From the NCBI GenBank assembly GCA_024227155.1, contig JAAELB010000137.1, positions 1-61,820 of the forward strand: DNA of 61,820 nt, written 5' to 3'. Position 1 is the first letter of the stretch. Every line of letters begins with the position of its first letter. Below, in pieces: positions 1-10,089 of the stretch. This stretch comes from Desulfobulbaceae bacterium (GTDB lineage: Bacteria > Desulfobacterota > Desulfobulbia > Desulfobulbales > Desulfocapsaceae). Under the pieces are notes generated by a model, which ran no database searches, was not told where the DNA came from, and worked only from the letters and a program-made list of their open reading frames with translations. A program made the translations under genes and the position numbers.

Positions 1-3000
1 GTCTGGATTGCGGACAGATATAATGATCGGGTTGTGCGTCTGGGCAGTAATACTCCTGATAATTATGATGTGAATGCAAGCAAAGTTATCGTCGCTAAAG
101 ATCGTAGCCCAAATGATTACCATGGTCTTCTTGTAAATGAATCGTTGCTGGTAGGCGATGGTAAACTTAATGATGGGGTACAGTTTGATGGTGATGGCGA
201 TTATATCAGGGTAGCCCACAGCGCTGGATACAGGCCAACAGACGTACTCAGTGTAGAAGCATGGGTTTACTCACGAGACTGGCAAATTGGCAACAGGTCG
301 ATTATCTCGACAACAGAGAATGGAGGTTGGAATTTTTCAACTGACGGTTCGTTACTTAAGTTCTTAATCGAAATTGATGATCTCTATTACGAAGCGGGAG
401 TAGAGTCGTCCACCGTTTCAACGAACCAGTGGCATCACCTCGCGGGGGTGTACGACGGGTCTGCGGTGAAGCTGTACGTTGACGGTGTACTGCAGACGTC
501 AACACCAGCCACTGGGGCTATTACCTATCACCCTAGTAACGCAATGATTATTGGTGGTGAAGCCTCCTCAGGTACTGGCGTAGCTAGTAGCGCAAGTTTT
601 TTTGGCAAACTCGACGAGGTTCGACTTTGGGACAAGGCTCTCACTATTTCTGAAATCACCAGTCGTATGAACGCCGAGCTTGTCGGCAATGAAACCAACC
701 TCCTGGCGTATTATGATTTCAACGATGGAATTGGTCCTTTTCATAAAATAGTTCCGGGCTTTAATGATCCAATTTTTCTTGATCTGAACAGTTCCGATGG
801 TACCGTCTGGGTATCTGACTATCTAAAACGCCAAATTGTTCAAATCTCCGGCGATGGGGAAAATGAATTGACCAGAGTAGGAGGGTATAATAACCCACAT
901 ATGTTGTCGATTAATGACCTTGATGGAACTGTCTGGATACCTGATTATTCCAACAACCAGGTTGTGAAACTTTCGCCAAACGGCACTGAACTGGTTAGAA
1001 ACGGGGGATATTATAGGCCGAGCGGGGTATCCATTGACCAGGGAGTTAGAAATCTCTCCCAGCCTCCTATTGCCACGGCATCAGCTACACCTCTTTCAGG
1101 TGCTGCTCCACTCACGGTTACCTTTACCGGCAGCGGAACCGATAATGGCAGCGTTGTCATGTACGAGTGGGATTTTGAGGGAGATGGTATATTTGATTAC
1201 AGCTCCGCTGTAAACGGAAATACCAGCCACACCTACAGTGAAGCCGGAATCTATCGGCCTGTTTTCCGTGTAACTGATAATGGTAACCTGGTGGATTTTG
1301 CTTACCTGACAGTTCGGGTTGGTGATTTTACTATAACTGCTGCGGCTACACCCAATAAGGGTGCAGCTCCAATAAACATTAATTTTAGTGGATCCGCTAC
1401 TTCTGTTAATGGCGTAATAACTCTTTATGAGTGGGATTTTAATGGGGATGGAGTTTTTGACTGGAGTTCACCCTCTACTGCCAATATTAATTCTCGGAAT
1501 TTTGCGATGAGTGGACTGTATATAGCCAGGTTAAGGGTGACCGATTCCAGCGGTGCTACAGCCGAAGAGATTGTGCCGTTGTCAATTATAAGTCAACGGC
1601 CTGAAGCGAAGGCTTCTGTATCTCCAGCAACAGGGTCATATCCGCTTACTGTGAGTCTCAATAATGATTCCAGTTCAGATGCTGACGGTAGTATTGTGAG
1701 ATATGAGTGGGACTATGATGGAGACGGGGTCTTTGATTTTAGTTCGGCGACTCAGGGCTCAACCAGCTTCAGGTATGAACTGCCCGGAGAATACTTCCCA
1801 ACGCTACGCGTTACTGACAACGATCAATTTATTGACGAAAAACGAATGCAGGTGACTGTCATAGGTTCAGCTCCTGTGGCAACAGCGAGTGGTACCCCGA
1901 TAACAGGCGATGTACCGCTACAGGTGAATTTCAGTGGCATCGGCAGTGACCTTGATGGAAGCATCGCAATGTATGAATGGAGCTTTGGGGATTATAGCTT
2001 TATAAATGATGACGTGGAAGGGGGGAATGTTGGCTGGGTTGCTGATTATCCCTGGGCAATTGATTCAAGTTCTTTTCATAGTAGCAGCCACAGTTGGACA
2101 GACAGCCCAAGTGGCTTTTATGACAATAATGTAAATACTTCACTCACCTCATCAGCTCTTGATTTCACCTACGCTGCTACGCCAACGCTTGTGTTCTATC
2201 ACCGCTATGATCTCGAAGACGGCTTTGATTATGGTTTTGTCGAGGTTTTGAGCGGGGGTGTCACTTGGGAAGAAGTAGCAAGCTTTACTGGTACAGGCGA
2301 GAGTTGGGAAAAAGTCACGGTGGACCTCAGTAGTTATATCGGCTCCGCAAATGTGAAAATACGTTTTCGTATGATCAGCGATGATTTTTACACCAGAGAT
2401 GGATGGTATGTTGACGATATTCGTATCCTTGACAAGGGATTTTATACCTGGAACTCTGCTGTAAACGGAACCGCTAGCCACACATACCCGAGCGTTGGGG
2501 TGTATAGTGCGACACTCAGAGTGACTGACGATTCAGGGCTAAGTGCTACAGACTCGTTGAAGATTACGGTGATGCCGGTTGGCTCACCAATTGCCGATAT
2601 TCAGGCGTCGCCGACTACAGGAGGGAATCCCCTCTTCGTCTCTTTTGACCCCAGTGGAAGTAGTGATTCTGGAACTGGAACTATTGTCAAATATGAGTGG
2701 GACTACGGTGATCAGATAAAAGTCGAATCTGGGGGCGCGAATGATTCTAACCTTGTGGCCTTCTATGTTGATGATAACCAGGTGGGCACGAATGGTAATG
2801 GTCACAATATTGTGGTTCTCGACCAAAATGATCTGACTGTCCTTGGTACGCAATCCTTTGACACCTGGGGAAGCACCACTGTGGCTGATCAAATGGCTGA
2901 ATATATACGAAACATTCCTGATGGTCGTGTGGTGCTTGTTGCTATCAAGTATGGTCAGCGCTATATGAACAATAATGCACATTCCGCATTGGAGAGTCTG

Positions 3001-5013
3001 GGGAGCCAGATGACCCGTGATGTAGGCACCTATGATTCCTGGGCATTTATCGGAATCAAAGGTGAAACGGACCGGTCCCTATGGGAGAACCTTACACCTA
3101 GGTATGGTGGTGCATCTACCGTTCGTGGTGGTATTCTTAGCCAGACAGAAATATCAGATGATTCGGTTAATCACACCTATCATAAGACCGGAAAATTCAT
3201 AGCCCGGTTACGTGTAACAGACAATAGCGGTTTGATCGATGAAGATACAGTTGAAATAAACATTGGTAACCCAGTGTCCTTGCCTGCTGCCTACCCTCCA
3301 ACGGGTCAGGCTCCTCTACTTGTTAAGTTTATCTGTAACGGTGAAGATATTGACGGAACACTCGAATACTTCAAATGGGATTTTGATGGGAATGGTACAG
3401 TTGATGCCACCCAGAGACGTTCCGACACGGTAAATCATACCTTTAATCTGCCGGGTGTATATCACTCGAGACTGCAGGTTATAGACAACGATGGACTGTC
3501 TGATGAGAAGAGTATCACCATAGTGGTAACGGACAGCTCAACCGATGGAACGCCGGTTTCTGAGGCTTATGCGGTTCCAAGTGATGGAGATGCGCCGCTC
3601 ATGGTAAGTTTCAGCGGTTACGGAACAGACATTGACGGAACACTCGCTCTGTTTGAATGGGATTTTGATGGTGATGGCGTCTATGACTGGAACTCAGCCC
3701 AGGCAGGTGTTACTTCACACAATTATTCTTCATCTGGCCTGTATGTGGCACGGTTCCGTGTGACTGATAATGAAGGTAAGAAAGGCACCGATACTGTGCT
3801 TGTCAATGTTCATGCGACAGTTGGCCCGGTAATTACAGCTGCTGCTAATCCGGTGAACGGCAATGTTCCTTTTATCGTTGATTTTACAGGCAGTGCTCAG
3901 AGCGATGATTTGATCACCCTCTATGAGTGGGATTTTGATGGTGATGGTACCTATGACTGGAGTTCACCGACAACCGGTGATGTAACTCACCAGTATGGTG
4001 TTACAGGGGTTTTTAACGCAATATTGCGTGTAACCGACGACCAGGGTGCAACGAATACAGCTTCTGTTGCCGTAACAGTCTCGGCTGGAGACGACTTGGT
4101 CGCAGTACGCAGCACTGAATCGTTTGATCCCAGTCGTGGACAGAGTGTTACTATTTCAACGGCGTTGAGTTTTGATGTGGATTCCTTTTCTCTGCGTGTC
4201 AATGATGCCACCGGCACCACAGTGATGTTGCTGGTTGATGGGGTGGCGCGAAATTCAGGTCTGTATACAGATGTCTGGGACGGTACCGATCAAGGTGGCA
4301 GTGTGGTGGATTCCGGAGTGTATTTCTTTGTTATTGATTATGAGAAAGACGGACTCGTCCACCATTACGATTTGACCGGGGAATCAGGCACACAACAGAT
4401 TATTACTCCGGCGTATTCCAGCGAATTTATTCCCATAGAAGATAAGTTCCTGACGGCGACATTTAGTATGAATACTCCTGCTGAAATAACCACCTATGTC
4501 TCTCCATTCACCAGTGGCGCAGGTGCCAGGGTGCGAACCATACATTTAAGAACGCCTAGAAAGAGCGGACTCCATGTGATTGAGTGGGATGGTGTGATGG
4601 ATGATGGTACGCTGGCGCCGCTTAATCAGAACTATGTCATGGCTGTATTTGCATATTCACTCTCAGACAATGCTCTGATTGTTGCAACAACACCTATAGT
4701 CTCTGATGTCAGTACTGATCCTGATTATTTAAATCCAGGAAATCCATATAATCCTGGAGGAAATGTTGAAATTAAATTCAGCATGTTTAAGGATGCGGAT
4801 GTCACTGTCTCCGTTTACGATGAAAACATGTACCTTATTCAACGCTGGACAGAACAAAACATGACATCTGGACAGAATACGGTTGAGTGGGATGGCCTGA
4901 ATACGAACGGTGAACTGGTGGCCCCCGGGTATTATAGGGTTGGAGTTAAGGCCACGGATAGTTCTGGCAACAGTTCAAAAGAGGCCAACGGTTTACTTGA
5001 AATTTTTTATTAA
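1..5013 (+). CDS. Giant LamG/PKD-repeat surface protein, 5' end missing
   Basis: The frame is open from base 1 and ends with TAA, so only the C-terminal 1,670 residues are present. In order I see an NHL-like end (VWIADRYNDRVVRL), a LamG/concanavalin-like domain (about residues 50-233), two more NHL-like blades (VWVSDY, VWIPDY), and eight PKD domains with YEWDFDGDG and HTY cores. FlgD-type Ig repeats (VWDGTDQGG, VEWDGLNTNG) follow to the end. PKD 4 is interrupted by a jelly-roll domain (about 664-814, ending GWYVDDIRIL) and PKD 5 by an ILEI/FAM3-like domain (about 907-1050, with DSWAFIGIKG). These families are extracellular binding and adhesion modules; the ligand is unknown. No anchor or sorting signal is visible at the C terminus. 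It leads the same-strand block that contains the RiPP-like locus, and its FlgD-type repeats recur in the protein at 21281. Confidence 0.85.
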   Translation, partial: VWIADRYNDRVVRLGSNTPDNYDVNASKVIVAKDRSPNDYHGLLVNESLLVGDGKLNDGVQFDGDGDYIRVAHSAGYRPTDVLSVEAWVYSRDWQIGNRSIISTTENGGWNFSTDGSLLKFLIEIDDLYYEAGVESSTVSTNQWHHLAGVYDGSAVKLYVDGVLQTSTPATGAITYHPSNAMIIGGEASSGTGVASSASFFGKLDEVRLWDKALTISEITSRMNAELVGNETNLLAYYDFNDGIGPFHKIVPGFNDPIFLDLNSSDGTVWVSDYLKRQIVQISGDGENELTRVGGYNNPHMLSINDLDGTVWIPDYSNNQVVKLSPNGTELVRNGGYYRPSGVSIDQGVRNLSQPPIATASATPLSGAAPLTVTFTGSGTDNGSVVMYEWDFEGDGIFDYSSAVNGNTSHTYSEAGIYRPVFRVTDNGNLVDFAYLTVRVGDFTITAAATPNKGAAPININFSGSATSVNGVITLYEWDFNGDGVFDWSSPSTANINSRNFAMSGLYIARLRVTDSSGATAEEIVPLSIISQRPEAKASVSPATGSYPLTVSLNNDSSSDADGSIVRYEWDYDGDGVFDFSSATQGSTSFRYELPGEYFPTLRVTDNDQFIDEKRMQVTVIGSAPVATASGTPITGDVPLQVNFSGIGSDLDGSIAMYEWSFGDYSFINDDVEGGNVGWVADYPWAIDSSSFHSSSHSWTDSPSGFYDNNVNTSLTSSALDFTYAATPTLVFYHRYDLEDGFDYGFVEVLSGGVTWEEVASFTGTGESWEKVTVDLSSYIGSANVKIRFRMISDDFYTRDGWYVDDIRILDKGFYTWNSAVNGTASHTYPSVGVYSATLRVTDDSGLSATDSLKITVMPVGSPIADIQASPTTGGNPLFVSFDPSGSSDSGTGTIVKYEWDYGDQIKVESGGANDSNLVAFYVDDNQVGTNGNGHNIVVLDQNDLTVLGTQSFDTWGSTTVADQMAEYIRNIPDGRVVLVAIKYGQRYMNNNAHSALESLGSQMTRDVGTYDSWAFIGIKGETDRSLWENLTPRYGGASTVRGGILSQTEISDDSVNHTYHKTGKFIARLRVTDNSGLIDEDTVEINIGNPVSLPAAYPPTGQAPLLVKFICNGEDIDGTLEYFKWDFDGNGTVDATQRRSDTVNHTFNLPGVYHSRLQVIDNDGLSDEKSITIVVTDSSTDGTPVSEAYAVPSDGDAPLMVSFSGYGTDIDGTLALFEWDFDGDGVYDWNSAQAGVTSHNYSSSGLYVARFRVTDNEGKKGTDTVLVNVHATVGPVITAAANPVNGNVPFIVDFTGSAQSDDLITLYEWDFDGDGTYDWSSPTTGDVTHQYGVTGVFNAILRVTDDQGATNTASVAVTVSAGDDLVAVRSTESFDPSRGQSVTISTALSFDVDSFSLRVNDATGTTVMLLVDGVARNSGLYTDVWDGTDQGGSVVDSGVYFFVIDYEKDGLVHHYDLTGESGTQQIITPAYSSEFIPIEDKFLTATFSMNTPAEITTYVSPFTSGAGARVRTIHLRTPRKSGLHVIEWDGVMDDGTLAPLNQNYVMAVFAYSLSDNALIVATTPIVSDVSTDPDYLNPGNPYNPGGNVEIKFSMFKDADVTVSVYDENMYLIQRWTEQNMTSGQNTVEWDGLNTNGELVAPGYYRVGVKATDSSGNSSKEANGLLEIFY

Positions 5014-5024
5014 ACGAGAAGGTT

Positions 5025-5062
5025 AAGGAACTCCCCTTGTAGCGTCAACTGCAAGGGTCCTT
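5025..5062 (+). terminator. Hairpin between the PKD and RHS genes
   Basis: An imperfect stem (AAGGA..CCCTTG pairing with CAAGGG.TCCTT) lies just after the stop of the PKD gene. It is followed by a short pyrimidine stretch rather than a clear T run. It may be a weak terminator. Confidence 0.4.
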
Positions 5063-5181
5063 TCCTGTTGCTCAATGGTTGTCTTATAGCTGCTATCAGG
5101 GACACGCTGGAAACTGCAGATATTGTGGGGTGTAGCTTGGCGTGTTCCTCTCATTACTTTTCCGGTGGGAGAGAAAGCTCC

Positions 5182-7527
5182 ATGAAAGGGATTATAGAAT
5201 CGTTACCGGTACCTGGAACCATTCGATCAACGAAGTGTGGAATGACACAGGTAGCCAGATTTGTTCGATGTGCAGTTCTAGCCTCTATTATTGTATACCC
5301 TTTAGGGGCATCAGCATACGATGCTCCCTGGGATGGTGGGCATCAGACCACATCTCCCGGAGGTGGCTCCGGGGGGGGGCCGCCAGGTGGTGGTGGCCAG
5401 GGTGGTGGGGGTGATCCTGTAAACTTAAAGGCGGGAAATTTTGGATGGGGAGAAGTTGATGTTCATATTCCTGGTCTGGGTCATCCGCTCTTTGTTATCC
5501 GTACCTACAACTCACAGGACAGATATATAGGACCGTTTGGCTATGGCTGGCATTTCATGCCTATGATGCAGTGCATTGAGGTGGTTGCCGGAAGCGGCAA
5601 GCAAGTTGTGGTCAAACGTGGGGATGGCGTTCGCAAAATATATGATGAAAACAATGACGCCTCTTATACTGCTGAAGATGGAAGCAGTAGACATACACTG
5701 ACAAAAGATCAAAGTGGTTTTCACCTGACAGATTATGATCTTGTCACCTATAATTTTGATCTTGATGGCATTCTGCAAAATATTTCTGATACTAATGGCA
5801 ATACTGTTCTCTTTGCCTATGACGCTCAGAAGAGAGTCAGCTCCATAACAGACGCATCCGGACGCCAACTTACCATGACGTATGGCACCAATGACAGGAT
5901 TATATCAATTGTAGATTTTTCCGGCCGGACCATGGCCTATGGGTATGATGAAGAGAATAATCTCATCTCCTTTACAGATGCGCTAGGTCAGCAAACACTC
6001 TATACATATGACACAGATCATCTCCTGTTGAGTGTAACTGACCCGGGAGGAACTGCATTAATCGCCAATAACTATGATGCAAGAAACCGTGTGACCTCGC
6101 AGTCCTTTCTTGGTGAAAACGTTACTTTCACTTATAACACTACCTACACCAGGGTAAATAACAGGAGTAACTTTAATTTCGACATATACCTCAATGAAAC
6201 AGGTAACCCAACAGAAGTGCGGGATCCCTCATCCAGTAATTACCAGATGGCATTTACAGCAGCGGGTGAGGCAGCCTCTCTCACTGACAGTCAAGGGGTG
6301 ACCCAGGTGGCGTATGACAGTCTGGGGCGAATACGATCTCTAGTTGAACCGGATAATTCTGCATCATTATATGGTTATTTGGGTGATACCAAATTGGTCG
6401 CTTCGATGACTGACCCTTTGGACAGGACTACGACCTACAGCTACGATAGCAATCAGAACCTGATCGGTAAGACGAATGCACTGTCAGAAACCACCCTTTA
6501 TCAATACTATCCGAACGGTAAGTTGAAAAAAGTTACCTATCCAGATGGTGCTGTGACTGATTTCTCCTATTCTGCCACTGGTTATCTTACCCTGGTAAAA
6601 GATACAATTGGAGTAGATCTGTTTACAGCAAGCTATGCCTACGATACGGTTGGAAATGTCACTTCGATCACTATGGCTGACAGCAGCTCAGTAGTGTATG
6701 AATATGATAGCTTGAACCAACTGAAACGTGTAACTGACAGTCAATTCACGCCTTCCAGAGTTGTGGAATATGAGTATGATGGAGGCGGCAACAGAACTGT
6801 AATTCGCCAGGATGGTCAAGCAACGAATCTTCAGTATATCAATAACATGATCAGGAGCCTCACCTATCCGAGTGCTGCTCAAACAACTTATACGCTCAAT
6901 GGTAACGATCAGGTTTCCCAGGTTACCTATAGTCAGGGAAATATTGTATATGCCCATAACAATATTGAACGTGTCACTAAGGCGACGCATCCGGACAGTA
7001 GTGAATTTGATTTTACCTGGGCTAATGATAACCTAACGCAAGTAGCAGGCCCGGGAACAGATCTTACCCTCCAATATGACTCTAATCGCAGACTCATTGG
7101 TATACAGGACAATACGACTTCTAAGAGTACCTATTTCAGCTATGCCTGGAAACAGCGCACTCAGATGGCGAGTAGCAGTGGGTATTACAGGAACTATACC
7201 TATGACGGTGCCGGACGTCTTACAGGATATACTGAAAGTGGTGGTGGTTCTGATACTTTTAGCCCGCCGCTCTTGAAAAAACAGGCACCCACCCTGGGTG
7301 ATCTCGCTACCGCAGCAAACAATAATAAGAATAACTGGTTGATACAGCTTATCGAATCCAGAGGTCCCGGGGGGGCGGTGAGTAAAAATGGAGTGCGGTA
7401 TCCTGATGCAAAATTCTGGCACAATAATTTTGCAGCGAATAAACGATGGTATTTATCGTTGATGCCTGGCCTTGGCAGCAACCGGTTGAATGTAAATGTA
7501 CGGACTCCAATGGATATAATGAGGTAG
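5182..7527 (+). CDS. YD/RHS-repeat secreted protein, apparently truncated C terminus
   Basis: I chose the ATG at 5182, after a GGGAGAG purine stretch; the ATG at 5242 is also possible and places a typical signal peptide (hydrophobic ASIIVYPLGASA) at the N terminus. After cleavage comes a Gly/Pro-rich linker, then a DUF6531-like opening (GDPVNLKAGNF), then many YD repeats of the form YDSLGRIRSL and YDGAGRLTGY. The usual RHS core with its toxin-delivering C-terminal domain is absent. The last 80 residues instead look like part of an Ig-like domain that breaks off at NRLNVNV. The expected continuation (TDSNGYNEVENNE) is present one frame away, which suggests a one-base deletion near 7500. The role is probably cell-surface or envelope; it is not recognisable as a toxin. 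Confidence 0.8.
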   Translation: MKGIIESLPVPGTIRSTKCGMTQVARFVRCAVLASIIVYPLGASAYDAPWDGGHQTTSPGGGSGGGPPGGGGQGGGGDPVNLKAGNFGWGEVDVHIPGLGHPLFVIRTYNSQDRYIGPFGYGWHFMPMMQCIEVVAGSGKQVVVKRGDGVRKIYDENNDASYTAEDGSSRHTLTKDQSGFHLTDYDLVTYNFDLDGILQNISDTNGNTVLFAYDAQKRVSSITDASGRQLTMTYGTNDRIISIVDFSGRTMAYGYDEENNLISFTDALGQQTLYTYDTDHLLLSVTDPGGTALIANNYDARNRVTSQSFLGENVTFTYNTTYTRVNNRSNFNFDIYLNETGNPTEVRDPSSSNYQMAFTAAGEAASLTDSQGVTQVAYDSLGRIRSLVEPDNSASLYGYLGDTKLVASMTDPLDRTTTYSYDSNQNLIGKTNALSETTLYQYYPNGKLKKVTYPDGAVTDFSYSATGYLTLVKDTIGVDLFTASYAYDTVGNVTSITMADSSSVVYEYDSLNQLKRVTDSQFTPSRVVEYEYDGGGNRTVIRQDGQATNLQYINNMIRSLTYPSAAQTTYTLNGNDQVSQVTYSQGNIVYAHNNIERVTKATHPDSSEFDFTWANDNLTQVAGPGTDLTLQYDSNRRLIGIQDNTTSKSTYFSYAWKQRTQMASSSGYYRNYTYDGAGRLTGYTESGGGSDTFSPPLLKKQAPTLGDLATAANNNKNNWLIQLIESRGPGGAVSKNGVRYPDAKFWHNNFAANKRWYLSLMPGLGSNRLNVNVRTPMDIMR

Positions 7528-7533
7528 AGAACA

Positions 7534-8355
7534 ATGAAACAACCACGCATCTACGCATGGCGTATAATCTGGTTTTTGGCGGCTGCTGTTCTCTTGAGTT
7601 CGGCGCCACTGTATGCCTTGGAATACAAACATACCGCAGGGTTGACTCTGAATTATCAGCTTTCAGTAGAAACTCCTACTCCGCAAAACAGCCAGACAGT
7701 CAATTTTGACCTTGCTCGATTTACCGATAATGTGAACGGCTCCGGGGTAATGGAAATCCATTCTATCATTAGTAATGGTACTATGACGCTTGATGGAATC
7801 ACAACTCCCCTCACTATATCTGGTGATGTCATGACCACGATGATGCAGCCGAACGGACTTGTTGATTCCACAACCGCAACTGGTAGCCTGGGAACAATCT
7901 TCGGCCAGGCTGGAGTTGGTACCGCATCTTCAAGCCCTGATATCATGCGATCCTTGGGAATTCTTGAATTTCCACCTGCCGCCGTTACAGTTGGGGCTAC
8001 TTGGAGTGTTGATAAAAACCATACCTTTGCCAACGGTGATTCTTTACAGATTAGCTATAATTATACGTTTGATAGTGTTGTGAGTTATGCAGGATACCAG
8101 TGTGCCAAGATTCTCATCAGTGCCCAGCCTACGTTTTCCTTTTTCCAGGATTTTCCCGATTTGCTTTATGGAATGCAGGTAAATGGTGAGCTCTTGGTGA
8201 GCGGTGAACTGCTATTTGCAGAAACAGAGGGAAGGGTGGTAAAGCTTGATGAAACAATTACAGCAAACCAGATAGGTATTACAGTGGGTTATGATGGCAT
8301 GGCCCAGGTCATCCCCAGTTATCGGCAAACGACCATTAGCCTTGAAATTCAGTGA
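7534..8355 (+). CDS. Secreted protein of unknown function
   Basis: The ATG follows a GAGGTAGAG ribosome site by 3 bases. The protein has 273 residues. The first 28 form a clear signal peptide (a basic start, then WFLAAAVLLSSAPLYA), so it should be exported to the periplasm or beyond. The mature part is rich in beta-strand-like, Thr/Ser/Val sequence without cysteine clusters or a motif I recognise. Its stop codon overlaps the GTG start of the ABC exporter downstream (GTGA), so the two are translationally coupled and likely work together. I cannot assign a function. Confidence 0.7.
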   Translation: MKQPRIYAWRIIWFLAAAVLLSSAPLYALEYKHTAGLTLNYQLSVETPTPQNSQTVNFDLARFTDNVNGSGVMEIHSIISNGTMTLDGITTPLTISGDVMTTMMQPNGLVDSTTATGSLGTIFGQAGVGTASSSPDIMRSLGILEFPPAAVTVGATWSVDKNHTFANGDSLQISYNYTFDSVVSYAGYQCAKILISAQPTFSFFQDFPDLLYGMQVNGELLVSGELLFAETEGRVVKLDETITANQIGITVGYDGMAQVIPSYRQTTISLEIQ

Positions 8356-10073
8356 GTTATTTAGCTATTCAAAATTTTGCTTTTCACAAAAGGATTACGG
8401 ATGTTCGTAGATTTTCTGAATACCTGTTGCCCTACTGGGATAAGCAACTTGTATTGTTTATCTGTATGGGGTTTTCTGTGCTGTTCAGCCTGGTACAGCC
8501 ATTTTTTGCCAGGTTGGTAATTGACTACGCCCTGTTGGGCGGTGATCTACACATTTTTAACACACTCCTTTTTGTCGGTATTCTCAGTTACCTTTTTTCC
8601 ATTCCAATCGAGTGTATGCAAAAAGCCGCAGGGTTTTATCTTACAACCAGGGTTTCTCTGGGGTTACGTTCCAGTTTTTACCGAAAATTACAATTACTCT
8701 CCTTACGCTTTTCTCAGTCACGATCAGTAGGGGAGCATCTCTATCGTCTTGGTACTGATCTTGACAGTGTTTTGCAGCTTATTGTCAGCACCATCCCCTC
8801 AGCGATTATTCTTTTTGTACGGCTTAGTCTTTTATTGGTGGTCTGTTTCTGGATTGATTTCAGGTTGACCTTGGTACTACTCCTGATAAGCCCTGTAATT
8901 TATTGGCATACAGTATATTTTACCCGGTTGCAAAAAAGTATAAGCACGCTCATGATAACCCATACCCAGGGTATATCCAGCCGGCTCCAGCAGGCCTTAG
9001 CACAGATGCTGCTTATTAAGATTTTTGGCAGGGAAAAGAGGGAGTATGTTCGCTTTATTGGGGATACAATTTCCCTTATCCGGCTCAACATAAGAAATCT
9101 TCGGCTGGCAATAGTACGAGGAGAGAGTGGTCGCCTGTTGAATGCTTCAATTACTGGTGGTATCACCTATTTTTTAGGCTATCAGGTCATTAAAGCACAA
9201 TTGACTCTGGGCCAGCTCACTGCAATATCAATGTATCTCTTTCAGCTCAATGATACTATCCGCTCAGTAGGTGGGTTGTATAATGATTTTGTTATTAAAT
9301 TTATAGCTCTGGATAGAGTTGTCGAGACGCTTGATGCGTCCATTGAAGTGCAGGAAATTGAGCGACCTCTGCGGAACTGGCAACAAAACGGAGAGCTTCA
9401 GTTGAGCAATGTCTCTTTTGCCTACCGAGAGGGCAACTCTGTACTCAATGCCGTTAGTCTGCACCTGTCCCGTGGGGAAAAAGTTCTGTTAACGGGTGAT
9501 GTTGGTTCAGGTAAATCTACCCTTTGCCACCTGTTGATGCGGCTGTATGATCCTACAGCTGGGGCGATCCTTCTCGACGGGCATGATATCAGGCAGTTAA
9601 AGCTTGATACGCTTCGCGGTGCAATCGGCTTTGCAGGGAGTGAGCCTATGCTGTTTCAGGACACCGTTAAGAATAACATATGCTTTGGTTCCTCTGTGAC
9701 GGAGTTGGAGGAAATTATCAAAGTTGCTGAAGTTGTAGGCATACACAGACGTATACTGGAATTACCGCTTGGATACGACACTTTTTTGGAAACTGGTGAA
9801 GATCGTTTGTCGCTAGGAGAAAAGCAAAGCATATGTCTCGCAAGAGCACTAATCAAGCGACCGGAGATTTTGGTGCTTGATGAGGCATTTTCCAGTCTGG
9901 ACAAAAACCGTGTTGAAGCGATCGCGTCTAATATCTCAAAGTTGTATAAAGATATGACGTCGCTGATAATTACTCATCATTACATCAATCCGGATTGGCT
10001 TGATAGGACAGTTACTTTAAAAGATGGCATAATTGAGGAAGCAGGTCCAGTTTCTTATATGCAGAGAAGTTAG
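8352..10073 (+). CDS. ABC exporter, fused permease and ATPase
   Basis: This 573-residue protein has a six-helix ABC membrane domain (about residues 25-310) fused to an ATPase domain. Walker A is GDVGSGKST (382-390), the signature is LSLGEKQS (C changed to L, G retained), Walker B is ILVLDEAFSSLD, and the switch histidine is in IITHH. The layout is that of MsbA/LapB-like half-transporters that work as homodimers and move lipids or peptides out of the cytoplasm. There is no N-terminal C39 peptidase domain, so any leader peptide would have to be removed by another protease. The GTG start overlaps the previous gene's TGA. In this context the likely cargo is the modified peptide encoded at 14907, but that is inference. 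Confidence 0.88.
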   Translation: MSYLAIQNFAFHKRITDVRRFSEYLLPYWDKQLVLFICMGFSVLFSLVQPFFARLVIDYALLGGDLHIFNTLLFVGILSYLFSIPIECMQKAAGFYLTTRVSLGLRSSFYRKLQLLSLRFSQSRSVGEHLYRLGTDLDSVLQLIVSTIPSAIILFVRLSLLLVVCFWIDFRLTLVLLLISPVIYWHTVYFTRLQKSISTLMITHTQGISSRLQQALAQMLLIKIFGREKREYVRFIGDTISLIRLNIRNLRLAIVRGESGRLLNASITGGITYFLGYQVIKAQLTLGQLTAISMYLFQLNDTIRSVGGLYNDFVIKFIALDRVVETLDASIEVQEIERPLRNWQQNGELQLSNVSFAYREGNSVLNAVSLHLSRGEKVLLTGDVGSGKSTLCHLLMRLYDPTAGAILLDGHDIRQLKLDTLRGAIGFAGSEPMLFQDTVKNNICFGSSVTELEEIIKVAEVVGIHRRILELPLGYDTFLETGEDRLSLGEKQSICLARALIKRPEILVLDEAFSSLDKNRVEAIASNISKLYKDMTSLIITHHYINPDWLDRTVTLKDGIIEEAGPVSYMQRS

Positions 10074-10089
10074 AGGGGAATGGTAAACA

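Noticed and set aside
5142-5414. Overlapping plus-strand frame rich in Trp and Gly at the start of the YD-repeat gene.
   Set aside because: It is the shifted reading of the Gly/Pro linker and has no independent support.
5182-7527. RHS toxin of a polymorphic toxin or contact-dependent system.
   Set aside because: The RHS core and a variable C-terminal toxin domain are absent and no immunity gene is recognisable downstream.
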